DNA of 64,000 nucleotides from Paracentrotus lividus (lineage: Eukaryota; Echinodermata; Echinoidea; Camarodonta; Echinidae), in contig CALNVZ010000649.1 in the NCBI GenBank assembly GCA_940671915.1, forward strand, positions 1,850,957-1,914,956. Reading direction: 5' to 3'. The notes beneath the pieces were generated by a model, which was not told the origin of the DNA, made no database searches, and saw only the letters and a program-made list of their open reading frames with translations. Of this stretch, positions 1 through 10,900 are shown in pieces; positions within the stretch are counted from its first letter, which is position 1; every line of letters starts with the position of its first letter. The position numbers were made by a program, and so were the translations under genes.

Positions 1-1949
1 ACATATTTTGAATAGGATTTCAAATGCAAAAAGAATAGTGATCCATTGAATTAGGACTTTATCAATTGATGGCATCTCTTTTTTACAAACCATAAATAAA
101 CATGCAATGCCTCTTTCCAATTTTTTTTTTTAAATTTCAAAGAAACGATGTTAGGATACAAGCTTGAACTCCAATGGCAGAGACTGTATAACAAATTTCT
201 ATGGTATCCAGAAGTCGGTATTCAGGTTTATTTCAAGTCAAAGGCATGCAAAACGGAAAGAGCATGGTGAATCTTGCAAATGGCAATATTTATTGAAATT
301 AAAAAAATAAAACACTTCGTACACATGTACCGTAGTGAACAGAAACATGCCTCAGTCATGTACATAATTAATAGAACACTGTGGCTCGATGCAAGCACCC
401 CTGAGAAAGTGTGATAATCTAAAAACAAAAAATCTCTTTCATTGAAGTTATTTAAAGTTATCTCAGTGCATTATGCAATGGCACTCCAAAATATTTACAT
501 GCATGTCTTTCTCATGAGTTAAACCATGGTTTCTACCGAGGTCCTAGTTTTCTTTTGTTTCTGATGGCCTTGAGATCGCAACTAATGAAGCAAGGTGAGA
601 TTGGGATAGCAAAGAAACCAGAATCAGTTTAAATCCCATAATGTTTACCAGAGATGAATTCAAATATATGAGAGATACCTCAAAGCTTTGATTGTTTTGC
701 ATGACAAGAACGAAAAGTGGGGACAAGCAATACCTGATGCATTTAGAAGAAAGGTTACGCAGTTACCACTAAAACAGCTTGTCAATCTTGCTAATGGACA
801 AATTTAGCAAACATTTCTGGAATTATTTAAACCGAAATCTCGCTGAGATGGAATTGACTGGCATGGTGGCCTATTCATACCTTTCTAACCTACACATGGT
901 CTATAATGCCTCCAAAGTGCACTGCGTTAGCTTGGAGATGTGATGAGCAGACTGTGGTTCTGGATCTCTTCTATAATATCTGGAGATATCTGCTTGCAGG
1001 AAGGAAGATGCTGAACCCAGTAGCATCTTGGTCTCCATGAAATAAATTTCCTTCAACACATACAAACATACAAGTTACTGGCTCACTTCCTTAACCTAAC
1101 TGTGAAAAGAGTGAATAGCATGCATTAAGCAGACCAATCAATAATTTGTTCAAGATTTTCTGCATGGCTACTAGGAAAGGCAAGACTAGAAAGTCTCATG
1201 GAAAGGAAATGAATGTGATACAGAAAAATCACAAGGAAATTGAAAGATCCTCATGATGAAAGTGCAGTTCTGGTTTTTGAGAGATTGTAGCATTGTATTC
1301 AATAGCTTCTGGATATTAAATGGTTTTGGATAGAGGCCAAGTCCTGTCTGTTTATGCTTTAAAAAAGAAAAGTTGTTATAGGTATAGTATACATTGGATC
1401 ACTGTTTGTTAACAGCATCAGTTTGATATCCTTTGGCATGCGGTATCCTCAGCATAATTTCAGTATTCAATCTAAAATAAAAGGTAGGGAACTTCATCTA
1501 AAACATTTAATCTAGGTATGTATTCCATCATTGAGGTTGGGGGTAGGGGGTATAGATGTTACTGCCTTGACTCTGAGTATTAATGGATCTGGATCTATTA
1601 AAAAAAGGATTACTGGTGCAAAACTTGTTTATACTCTGCGCAATGTACATTATAGGATATATTCATTTCCCTCAGGTGTTATCATTGAGATGTATTTGTG
1701 AGCATTTTTTTTTAATCTACATGTACCTTATTGAACTTATCCTGCCCATCAGCACAGCTTCAATTAATCCCAGAACTGTTATTAGGACATATAGTGAGAT
1801 TTCAATTCATAAACAGGGGATGAATCATAATGATGGTACATATAGTACTCTTGAGAGCAACCTGTAAAGACTAAACTTCTAAACTTTCAAACAAATATTA
1901 TACTTGACTGAAATTTCTGTCACAAGTATGTTTTTCGCGTCTTATATGT
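1..1949. other. Intergenic DNA, no gene recognised
   Basis: This stretch is AT-rich and I see no convincing exon, protein motif or RNA gene on either strand. The open frames are short and their translations are low-complexity or hydrophobic without family motifs. Around 880-1060 the composition is less biased, so a UTR or an old repeat is possible, but nothing supports a specific call. Confidence 0.5.
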
Positions 1950-1964
1950 GTATATTCCGGCCCT

Positions 1965-2110
1965 TGTCATATAGATGAATCCTACTTTTCTCCTTCTTTT
2001 TAAGATTAATCCTACTTTTATCTTACTTTTTGGAAGATTAAGATCCGTAATTTTTATCCTACTTTTGGAAAAAATTTTGCTCCTACTTTTCTCCCTACTT
2101 TTTCATTCAG
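1965..2110. repeat. Degenerate pyrimidine-rich tandem repeat (TCCTACTTTT-type)
   Basis: The motif TCCTACTTTT and close variants recur about six times here with irregular spacing, next to an AT-rich tract. It reads as a decayed minisatellite. No coding potential is seen. Confidence 0.6.
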
Positions 2111-2574
2111 CTGACTTGAAGGCCTGTGAAGCACGATTTTGAAAATCGTAAGACTGAAACGGCTCAAAACGTAATTTTTTCAAAATTGATTTTTTTTTTT
2201 CATCTTATTTATGATATAAGAAATGATTATTTCTCATTTTATTGGATGAATTAATTAATTCTAGCATGATTATGCTTCAAAAGATTCTGCAATATAATTT
2301 TAATAGAAAAAAAGCAGAAAAACAAGGAAATACATAGAAATTTCATAAAACAATAAATAGCCTATACATTTTGTGTTTCCTGTCTATATTAGTTAATAGC
2401 TCTTCAATTTCATTTTCATTATTGTCGATAATACTATAGTCACATTAATCTCTCACAAAACAATATAACCTTATGAAAATCTTGTGTTATTGTCTATATT
2501 GATGAATAGTTAATAGCTCATCAATTTTCATAATTTTTCTATTGTTTGCGATATACAGTCAATTATCTCAATAA

Positions 2575-3190
2575 AAAAAAATTAATAATTTGTGTCATCG
2601 GTCCAACGATGAACTGAGTAAATTGAACGATAGTTTGTTTGCAACAAACTTTTTCTTGAATTTAGATAAAACAAAGTATTAATTCTTTTTTTTCGGACAA
2701 GAGCAGGAGGGACCATGCTCATTCCTCCAAATCTTTTTATGCGGTGGTCATAATATAACACAAGTTCAAACATTTTCAATTTTTAAGAGTAATAATCAAC
2801 GAACATCTCTTCTTGGAAACCAGCATCTTAATTCTATTATATACTAAATATCAAAGATCTATCGAGTTATCTCTAAATTTAGACATTTTATACCTCACGC
2901 AATTTTTGATTATAATTATACACTCTTTATATAGCATCATTTCTGCCTCATTATTAAATTTCTGTAAACTGTAACTGGGGTCACATTTAGAAAAAACTTT
3001 CAATTTTAACAAAAGAAAGCTGTTAGAATTATCTCTCCAATGCTCCCATTTAATAGCCATCCCAACCTTTGTTTTTACAAATCAATTTGTTACGTTTAAA
3101 AGATTTTATATCTTTGAATCTGCCCCTCTTTTCAGTGGCATTTTTGTTTTAAATTCCCAAATCCATTCACATAAATATCAATTCTACTCT
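2575..3190 (+). pseudogene. LINE reverse-transcriptase 3' relic (CR1/Jockey-like)
   Basis: Conceptual translation of the + strand, jumping several stops and frameshifts, gives pieces in the order expected for the end of a non-LTR reverse transcriptase. First comes LNLDKTKY, like the NKLSLNxxKTKY block. Next comes FLRVIINEHL near 2800, like FLGVxIDExLxW. After that come a basic stretch near 3000 and a segment resembling the xxLFKxLxILxI block near 3050-3110. The frame is broken many times, so the copy is dead. The clade is a guess from the motif spacing; the identification as a LINE relic is fairly secure. There is no intact 5' part in the window. Confidence 0.65.
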
Positions 3191-3199
3191 ATGTAAAAT

Positions 3200-4330
3200 G
3201 TAAAGTTAACGTATACCAATGTGTGGCATTGAATCGGTAAATTAAGAAAGGCGCGTCCATTATCTAAGAGCCAGACGCCAACAAGTAACGTTGGAATACG
3301 GGCTGAGAAGCGCAGAAATCTGTACAGCTGACTGCAGTAACAAAAAACTCGCGTAAGAAGACTTCCCTGCATTCCGAATGGTATCGCCGTCCGGTGAGTG
3401 AGCAAATACTGCGTGGAGGTTGAAAGAAATTTTATTGAACTTTTCTCAATGGTTTTAATTAGGGTAGATGCTTCAGACCAGATGGAGGAAAAAGACCATT
3501 TTGGAGAAGCCCTATTAACATGATTGTAGCTGAAAAAGTTGTAATTAAAAGAAAAAAACCCTGTTTTTACATAGATGATGCTCTCCAATACCAAAGAGAT
3601 CTCGCCAAGACGGTTGCCGTTGATTATTTTCTATGCGAGATGCATGTGAATTTGCGTAAACATTGAACCAATCGAGAAAAAAATCTCTTATAATAGTTTC
3701 AAAGTGGACAGGACTTTTTTTAACGCAAGTGAAACAAATATACAATTAATGAAAGCTGGAGATTCAACCTTTTAAAAACGTGTGATCATTAAAGTGTAAT
3801 ATAATATGCGTCATTGGGAGCAAGACTTTGAAGCGATGAGCTGTCTGTGGCTCAAAATTGGCAATATTGTACAGGAATATGTTCTGACGGCAGGCTTCGA
3901 ATTGGAATTCAAGTGAAGGACTTTTTTTTCCGCCTTATGCAATAAGTATCCCTATTTTGAAAAATTCGACTGTGAACGTACTCAATCAAACTGATCATTT
4001 CTTTAAAGGGTAGTTGCTCGCCACAAATAAAAGAATAATAAGTGAAAAACAATGTCCAAAAAAACAGAAAAAGTAATTGGGGAAGCGTTTCGCTTGAGTA
4101 GAATGGTAGTCGCCCTCTATCTCTTAATTTACAACTAGAAATTGATATGTACTCTCAAAGCTAATGCATACGCCCTCCAATTTTCGGACATGCGGTTGCT
4201 TTAATTCTTTCAAGAATTACTTCCCAAAACTATGAATTAAATTCCAATGATATTAACACTCCATCACGATTCAAGGAAAAACATTATGCAGGAAAATGTT
4301 ATTTCTGTTTAATATATGTTGTAAGTTAAA
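3200..4330. other. Intergenic DNA, no gene recognised
   Basis: A less AT-rich patch at about 3230-3420 stands out, but its longest open frames (3184-3594 on the minus strand) translate to sequence without family motifs. No splice-consistent exon chain was found. Confidence 0.45.
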
Positions 4331-4337
4331 TATATGG

Positions 4338-4712
4338 CAGGCCCGTAACTAAGGATTTTTAACGGAGGGTTTCGAAATCTGCAAAAAGTGGCCAAAAAGG
4401 TACATCATAAATTTTTTCAGCTTCACGCCGGGCGAGCAAAAAAGGTTCATTCAAAAAAAATAAAAATCACGTCACGCTGGCCGCGCGATAAGCGGGGAGG
4501 GAGGGGGCGGGGGGTGGGGGCGGGGTAAGGTTGTTCAAAAATTCTGGCCTTCGGTCTCAAGAAGAGTTACCATTTACCATATATAAGCTATAGGGTGGCT
4601 AAGGTCGGTCCATCGGCCGAAAACTAAAAAAATTGAAAGCAGAAAAAAAAAAAACATTTTATCCATTTTTTTTTTTTGTGAGCGGACCTTGGTCGCCAAC
4701 GGTTACGGCCTG
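4338..4712. mobile_element. MITE with CAGGCCCGTAAC-type ends (copy 1)
   Basis: The left end reads CAGGCCCGTAACTAAGG. The right end is its imperfect inverse (GGTTACGGCCTG). A second copy in the opposite orientation lies at 58671-59063 and shares the internal blocks: a purine-rich G tract, the CGCGCGATAAG region and the GCCGGGCGAGC region. Two copies with shared ends show a mobile family. The CAG start suggests a hAT- or CACTA-like origin, but no transposase is present and no target duplication could be fixed. Confidence 0.7.
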
Positions 4713-5099
4713 ATATGCTTTAAGCTCTTATTTTTTTCTTTTTACTCATTCCCTTTCTTCCCATCCCGCCCTTTTTATTTTGTCTGCTGCAGGAGTGTTT
4801 AACTTAAAAGTTTAATTTTTTTTATTTAATTCATTAATTTTTGTTTTTTTTTTTTAATATGATTATTTGATTATGTGTAATGTAATTTGGGGGCCATTTT
4901 ATAAGCTCTGCTTTCTTCCGGGGTCACCAAACCATCCATCATTGTATTTTTTTTTCTTCCTTGTTTTGTTGTTGTAAATACACGGTATGTTGTTTTCACT
5001 TTGTTTTGTATTTTGGTATTTTTTGATGATGGTTAAACAATAAATGAAATGAAATTAATAAGAAATAAGATTTGATACCGGATTTTTTTTTTCATTTTT

Positions 5100-6290
5100 T
5101 ATTAGTTAGGAATCTTCAGGGCGATTCTTTGAAAAGTGAACCTTTTTTTGGAAAAAATAGTTTGTCCTTTTTGTTTTAAGCTGCACATCATATAGAGCTT
5201 TGGTTCTGAAGGTTTTCATGAAATGCATTTTTTATCTTAATTTTAACAAATTTTTTCATGCTCAATTTGCATAAAATTAAATGCAAAAAATTTGAATAAA
5301 AAATGATACGTAAAAATATCATTTCTTTTGACCCTGACTGATTGTATATGTGTCTCCTTACTTTGGATTATTGTATTAACCCTTTTTTTAACTTCATTCC
5401 TTTATTTAAAATGAAATATGGTGTTGAATTGATTGTTTTAAAGATAATAAACTAAAGAAATAATTCCAATCAATGTCGAACACACGTGACCCAAAAAACA
5501 CCGAAAAGTTAACGCCTCCCGAAAACCACGGTTCTATCATTATTACAATTTTTTCTCTCAAAAGCTAGATATAATGTGCCTTGCATCTCACCAAATATGA
5601 AGCCATGAACAGCTTTTAATTTAGTTTATTAATTAACTTTTAAAATTGGTCACACACGTGACCACGGGTCACCGTGTGTGACAATATGGTCATGCCTTTA
5701 AATAAGGGACGCAGGCTATTCGGCCATTCTTTGAAAAGTGAACCTATTGGGACAAATAATTTTGCTTTTTGATTTTAAGCTGCATATTCAAATAGTAGCA
5801 ATGTCTGAAGTTTCATGAATTGATGTTTTTCGTGTTTTTGCAATGTTCTGCTATGTTGCATAAATTAACATAAATGATTATTAATGGAAAAACGGTAAAT
5901 AAAATATCATTCTTTACCCTGACTGGAATGGAATGCTGACTTCCTTAACTTGGATTACTGCATTATAATTATTATTTACCTCTATTCCTTTTTAATCTAA
6001 CCCCCAAAATATGTGATAATTGATTATAATTAAGATAATCAACCGCTGAAATTAACTGCCCTCAAAATGTCACACACAAGTAACCAGAAACAACAAAAAG
6101 TGTTAAGCCACGCGTCTTAACCATGGCTCCTGGTATTTAATTTATAATTATTTATCAAAGCTAGATTTAATGTAACTTGCATCTCACTAAATATGAATCC
6201 ATGACAAGTTTTAATTTGATTATTAATTAGCAAACAAATTGGTCAAACACGTGCCCGCTGGGTGGGGGCGGTCATAAATTCTGATTATTT
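5100..6290. repeat. Tandem duplication, period about 602 bp, with CACGTG palindromes
   Basis: The landmark CTTTGAAAAGTGAACCT occurs at 5127 and again at 5729. It is followed in both by TTTTAAGCTGCA, by the Asp-rich-looking GACTGA area and by CACACACGTG near each unit's end (5655 and 6247). This is two diverged tandem units. Further degenerate material with the same palindrome continues to about 7360. No protein is encoded. Confidence 0.7.
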
Positions 6291-6899
6291 TCACTTTCTT
6301 GGGCCTGAAAAAAATTTAAATTTATTTTAGCATTATTATGCTCCAAAATGGTTCTGCAATAATTTTTGCGAAAAAACAAAAAAAAAAAACAACAAAAGAA
6401 CAACAAACAAACAAATGGGTCGAAAAAAAACAAGATACATGAATTCATAACAAAATGAAAAATACACAAGGAATTTAGTTCGATATCAAATTTTTTCCAA
6501 GTGAAATTGTTAGGTTCTATAAAGATTTATGCAAACACACAATTAGCATTCAGAAGCTGTAGTTTGTCAATTAGAACAAAAATTATACTTCATAACAATG
6601 CGTAAATTAGCTAATTAATTCATATAAAATAAATAATTATTATTATGGGAAAATTAAAAGTGCTTTCTTGTATTACTCACAACTACGCATCGTGGCCAAA
6701 TTTTCGGCGCGCTCGAGCATCAACAGCCAAATCTATAGGGGGCATCATGCCCCCGTCCCTACCCGCCGCTCCCAAGTCTTGACAGCTACCAAAAACACCC
6801 ATTGACTGACTAGGGTTGAGTTTCATTTAAAAAATTTTACCACAAGCGGATATAGTAATTGCTCGAAATGTACATTTATTGGAAAATTGCATTAATATA

Positions 6900-7370
6900 T
6901 TCATTTTTCTGTACAATTTGCCATAGTCACACACGTGACGCCACTAAAATGTCACACGACTGTGACCCGAATCAACGATATTAAAATAATAGATTAAAAA
7001 AAAAAATTCAGAAGATGACTCCTATCCAGTGGTATTTTTGGTTAACAGGTCCATAATGCTATATCCTCACAGCGATAAGAAGATCTTTACATTTCCTATC
7101 ATTTTAAAAACTCACAGGAATTTCAAAATGAAATTGAACTTTCAAATCATGCCGTTCGTGAAGTCACACACGTGACCCCACTTCTTTTGACCTCTGGACT
7201 TGAACATGCATATTGTAAATATATCAAAAAATATTTACAAATGATAGCCAACAAAAATATATAGCATGATATACATTAGATCAAGTATTTATTTAAAATT
7301 GTTAGAGTTATAGCCAATTAAGTCAAGATTTTGAAATAATTCGGGTCACACACGTGACCGCAAGAATGGG
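6900..7370. repeat. Continuation of the CACACACGTGAC palindrome region
   Basis: The near-identical 15-mer GTCACACACGTGACC or one-base variants are centred at about 6934, 7172 and 7353, with a broken copy near 6950. They extend the motif seen in the 602-bp repeat units. The surrounding sequence is AT-rich and not clearly alignable by eye. Confidence 0.6.
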
Positions 7371-7374
7371 TCCT

Positions 7375-8088
7375 TCAAAAGAATATTCAAACCAAATATT
7401 AAGCATTTTCTATAGGAGCTTAAGTTTATTTATTGAAATTAAACATAATGAATTCCGATATTATATTATCAATTAACTACATGTATAAAAAAAATATGTG
7501 TATTTTTTTAACACAATACTGCTGTACAGCAGAGTCGCCATAAAAATTGAACTAAATACAGTTTGTTAGTTTTTGTTGTACAGTTTCTCCTGCAAATAAT
7601 ACTGAGAAATACAAAATATACATCAGGAGTAACACATTTGTTCGCGTTTTAACCAAATACGTATGCTATAAAAACTCCATGATATTTTTCCTTCTCTTTC
7701 TCATTCTTAAGGGAGAAATTTTAACAACAAACTGTAATTTAAATTTTCATTTTTTGTATGGCTACTCTGCTGACATCACTTTGCTGCATTTTTCTGTATT
7801 TTTGTTTTGTTTTTGTTTTGTTTTTTTTTTTTTTACAGTGTACGGAATAGGTAAAATGACGCTACGGATGATCAAAGAAATAGAGAAAATTTTCTGCGCG
7901 GATGATGTGCGTGCGCAATGCGCCACGCAAGATCTGCAGTCGGTGGAATCAGCCCCCCCCACCCCACCCATCATACTCAAAACGTCCAGTTTGGAATTAA
8001 GAAAGATTTTTTGTATATTGTAAAATGCCAGTAATCAACTTTGTGCCAAAATTCACATCAATCATGAATCCAATTAACATTTTTTTTT

Positions 8089-8124
<36 letters not shown>

Positions 8125-8370
8125 CAAATTCGGGAGGGTAAGGGGCAAGGCGCACGATCAAATCAAATCAAATACATTTTTTGAATATGCAGGGTTGTAA
8201 TATTATATTCAAACGCTTTTCATACATTTTATTTATTATAAAGATTTTAAATCAGTTTCAGCGTTTGACATAATATTAGGACTTTTATTTTTTCATCATC
8301 ATTTAAATATTGGAAGTATTATGTTGGCCAATCTAAAGTATATATTTTAGGCAAGGTTTACTTAATAAGT
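7375..8370. other. Intergenic DNA with homopolymer runs, no gene recognised
   Basis: Long T/A runs lie at 7817-7835 and 8080-8120. The short open frame at 7679-8023 contains no recognisable domain and ends in low-complexity sequence. I do not call a gene. Confidence 0.5.
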
Positions 8371-8384
8371 GGCGGTATTTATGA

Positions 8385-8765
8385 ATGTGCATTTCGTTTT
8401 CTAATTTATATCAGTTAAATGTTACAGAGGGGACATATTCTATCAGCTCATGCCATTTTCTCGTATCGTCCTTCTCCTATAATGAGGTTACTGTATCCTA
8501 ATTTTTATGTATTTTGTTATACACGCTTTTTCGACATCAACCAAGAAATAATTATCCATTTTGTAGTCTGACTTAATGGTTTTATATTCTTTTAATTGGT
8601 AGAATAATCAAGTATCATTTTCGTTAAAGACTGTCTTTCCATTCTTTAATGTAATACTAGTAATATCCCATATCTTTTTTAAGCCTATATCTAGAACGTA
8701 TTATGGTTTTGCCATATGTGAGAGGAACCTATTAAAAGTTCTTCTTTTTTTTTCATAGCCCCCCT
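8385..8765 (-). pseudogene. LINE ORF2 C-terminal relic
   Basis: The minus strand reads, with stops and frame changes, a segment resembling the C-terminal region of some non-LTR retrotransposon ORF2 proteins. A block like LKEYKTIKSDYKMDNY is followed by IGEGRYEKMA and, after a stop, by ADRICPLCN. The order (F/Y)KxxYKxExYL ... EKGRY ... RxCxLC is the usual C-terminal zinc-knuckle region of such elements. Stops at several places show it is dead. It is a different LINE type from the copies at 2575 and 63240. Confidence 0.6.
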
Positions 8766-8992
8766 ATAAGCTTTTTTTCGATGGGTTTATCATGAATGTA
8801 GTGGGCAGAAGCCAAAAGTGTTTTGAAGGGATGTGACTACTAGTAGTAGTTTGCAGGCACAAACCCATAGCGATCGCTTAGTAGAGTTTGAAGTAAAAGA
8901 GTTGATTCATTCGTGTATTGCACCTTCTCTCGTTTGGCACAGCAGACAGTGGATTAAGAGGCTAGCATCCACTCTGCACTGAAATTTGTTTA

Positions 8993-9468
8993 AAGGGGAA
9001 GTTCACCCTGGAATTTCACTGGTTTAAAAAATGCAGAAAAAAAAAAGTAATTTAAGTAAAAGTTTGAAGAAAATCGACAAAAAAATAGCGAAGTTATGAA
9101 TATTTAAAGTTTTGATTCTGTGACGTCACATGCGAGCAGCTCTCCCATGTGTTGTGTGTGTAAATTCCATAAATTCGTCTGTTTTTCATGATAAAGGAAT
9201 GTGTCAATTTGATAGAGGCATGTAAATGAACATAGGTTCGATGATACATCGACCGCAAAGGTGAAATGATTAATATTCTTCTGAAAAAAAATGACACTTT
9301 ATGGAATTTACATTACATAACACATAGGAAAAGCTGCTCGCACGTGACGTCACAGAACCAAAAATTCAAATATTCATAACCTTTTTATTTTTTGGTCGAT
9401 TTTCTTCAAACATTCATTACTATTTTTCTTTTATTTTCTGTATTTATTAAAACCAGTGAAATTCCAGT
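8993..9468. mobile_element. Foldback MITE, about 475 bp
   Basis: The two halves are inverted copies. CTGGAATTTCACTGGTTT at 9009 pairs with AAACCAGTGAAATTCCAG ending at 9467. Inside, GTGACGTCACATGCGAGCAGC at 9120 pairs with GCTGCTCGCACGTGACGTCAC at 9330-9354. The left tip (AAAGGGGAAGTTCACC) is missing on the right. There is no coding capacity. The internal phrases, such as AAAATCGA and GTTATGAATAT, resemble the TTAAAGGA family at 9767, so the two may be related. Confidence 0.75.
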
Positions 9469-9766
9469 AGGCCTATGTGTTTGCAGACTATGATGCGAGT
9501 GCAAGGGGAATTAAAATCGTCCAGTTTCTACTAAGATGGGGCTATTCATCGCTGATCTATTATTACCATCAATAGATTTTATAAATCTCAGTTATAAAGC
9601 TTCTGGAACAGCACTTCTCTATTTCATATGCTTTTTAAACAACCGTAAGGCCTCGGTCCCCATGTTATATCAGAATTCTCAATGGAATTTTTTAAAAAAA
9701 TGTTGTTATGGACGAATAAATTATCCCCTCCCCCACTCCAAACTTGGACAGACATTGCAGGCGCGG

Positions 9767-10366
9767 TTAAAGGACTCATCCGGGCTGGAGTTTGCATTAT
9801 AAGAAAAATAAAGTAAAATCGAAAAAAGCACAAAACTGAATATTTCATCAAAATCGGATAAGAAATAGCAAAGTTAAGAATTTTCTTATAGGTTTTGAAT
9901 TTTTTAGGAAACAGTTCTTCAAATTGGCAAACTGATGATGTCTCAGTCCCCCTACTTTCTTTGTATTTTATTGTATGAAATACTCGAATTATCAAGATTT
10001 TCTGCCCCCAAGGACATAAAAACACGGGGATTAATCCTTGTGAATGTTCAAGGTCACAAGTGCTTTTACTTATTTAAGTATGAGGGAACCAGATTTTCTG
10101 TATACGCAATATATGAAAAAATGAGATAAATAGGATTTCATATAATAAAATACACAAGAAGGACTGTGACATCATCAGTTGCTCATTTGAATATCAATAT
10201 TCAATGAGACAATGAGACCAAATGCAAAGACTGTTTTATACAAAAAAAATCAAGACCTAAAAAATGCATAACTTTGTTATTTTTCATCCGAATTTTGATG
10301 AAATTTTCTCCTGTTGTTCTTGATGAAATTTACTTAATTTACCAAAACTTTTCATTTCAGCCGAGA
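9767..10366. mobile_element. TTAAAGGA-type MITE, copy 1 (about 600 bp)
   Basis: The left end is TTAAAGGACTCATCCGGGCT. The right half is an imperfect inverse of the left, with a truncated tip near 10366. A longer inverted copy lies at 44945-45554. That copy keeps both tips as TTAAAGGA...TCCTTTAA, which fits a TTAA-targeting superfamily such as Kolobok or piggyBac; this assignment is inferred. Short reading frames are shared by the two copies only because the DNA is shared. No transposase is present. Confidence 0.8.
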
Positions 10367-10846
10367 CCAATATGTAGAAAGAAAAAAGTGCCATAAGATC
10401 GACATATTTTATTTGGCCTTCAGAGCCGACCGCCCCCCCCCCACATTTCCCCACTTTTTAGAGGGGGGGGGGTGGAGGGCCGGGTGAGCTATAAGAGGTG
10501 GGCATAGACTTTAATCTCAGCCAGCGGGATTTTACCCTAAATTTGGGGGTCTACACAAATCTGAAAAAGAAAAAAAATCATCCCCCATGAAATTCCTGGA
10601 TCGAGCCCCTGCCCAATGAAAAGGCCTAATAATATTAATAATATTATTATTATTCTATCGTTGTTGGTTTTTGTTTTTGTTTTTGTATTTTCTTCTTTTG
10701 TTTTATACAATGGAAAATATGATATCCGATATATACATATACACACGGAATAGATCGGATACAGTAAAATGAGGTTGTAGTCGCCCGACGCTAACAGGTA
10801 ATTTGGATAGGTATTTTAAAACATTTCATGTGCAAAAGCTAAGGAA
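10367..10846. other. Region just upstream of gene A (5' flank or 5' UTR)
   Basis: It contains C and G homopolymer runs (10433-10475), an AT-rich TTATTA run and no clear TATA box or initiator. The in-frame stop TAA at 10817-10819 precedes the gene A start codon with no other in-frame ATG between. The 5' UTR probably begins in this interval, but its start cannot be placed. Confidence 0.4.
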
Positions 10847-10900
10847 ATGGAAGGTGTAGAAGAAGACGGTGGATGTTCCTCAACTTTCAAAGAAACTGTG
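10847..10900 (+). CDS. Gene A exon 1 (residues 1-18)
   Basis: The ATG at 10847 opens an acidic peptide (MEGVEEDGG...) and runs to the donor GTGAGT at 10901 in phase 0. The in-frame stop at 10817 and the good fit of phase to the exon at 14082 support it. It is the least certain exon because it is short and 3.2 kb from the next. Confidence 0.65.

Noticed and set aside
3184..3745. Overlapping 136- and 66-codon frames on the minus strand
   Set aside because: The translations are compositionally odd and contain no family motif, and no exon chain could be built.
9935..10129. Shared peptide frame at 9935 and near 45070-45391
   Set aside because: The common peptide arises because both lie in copies of the same non-coding MITE, and it reads from different strands in the two places.
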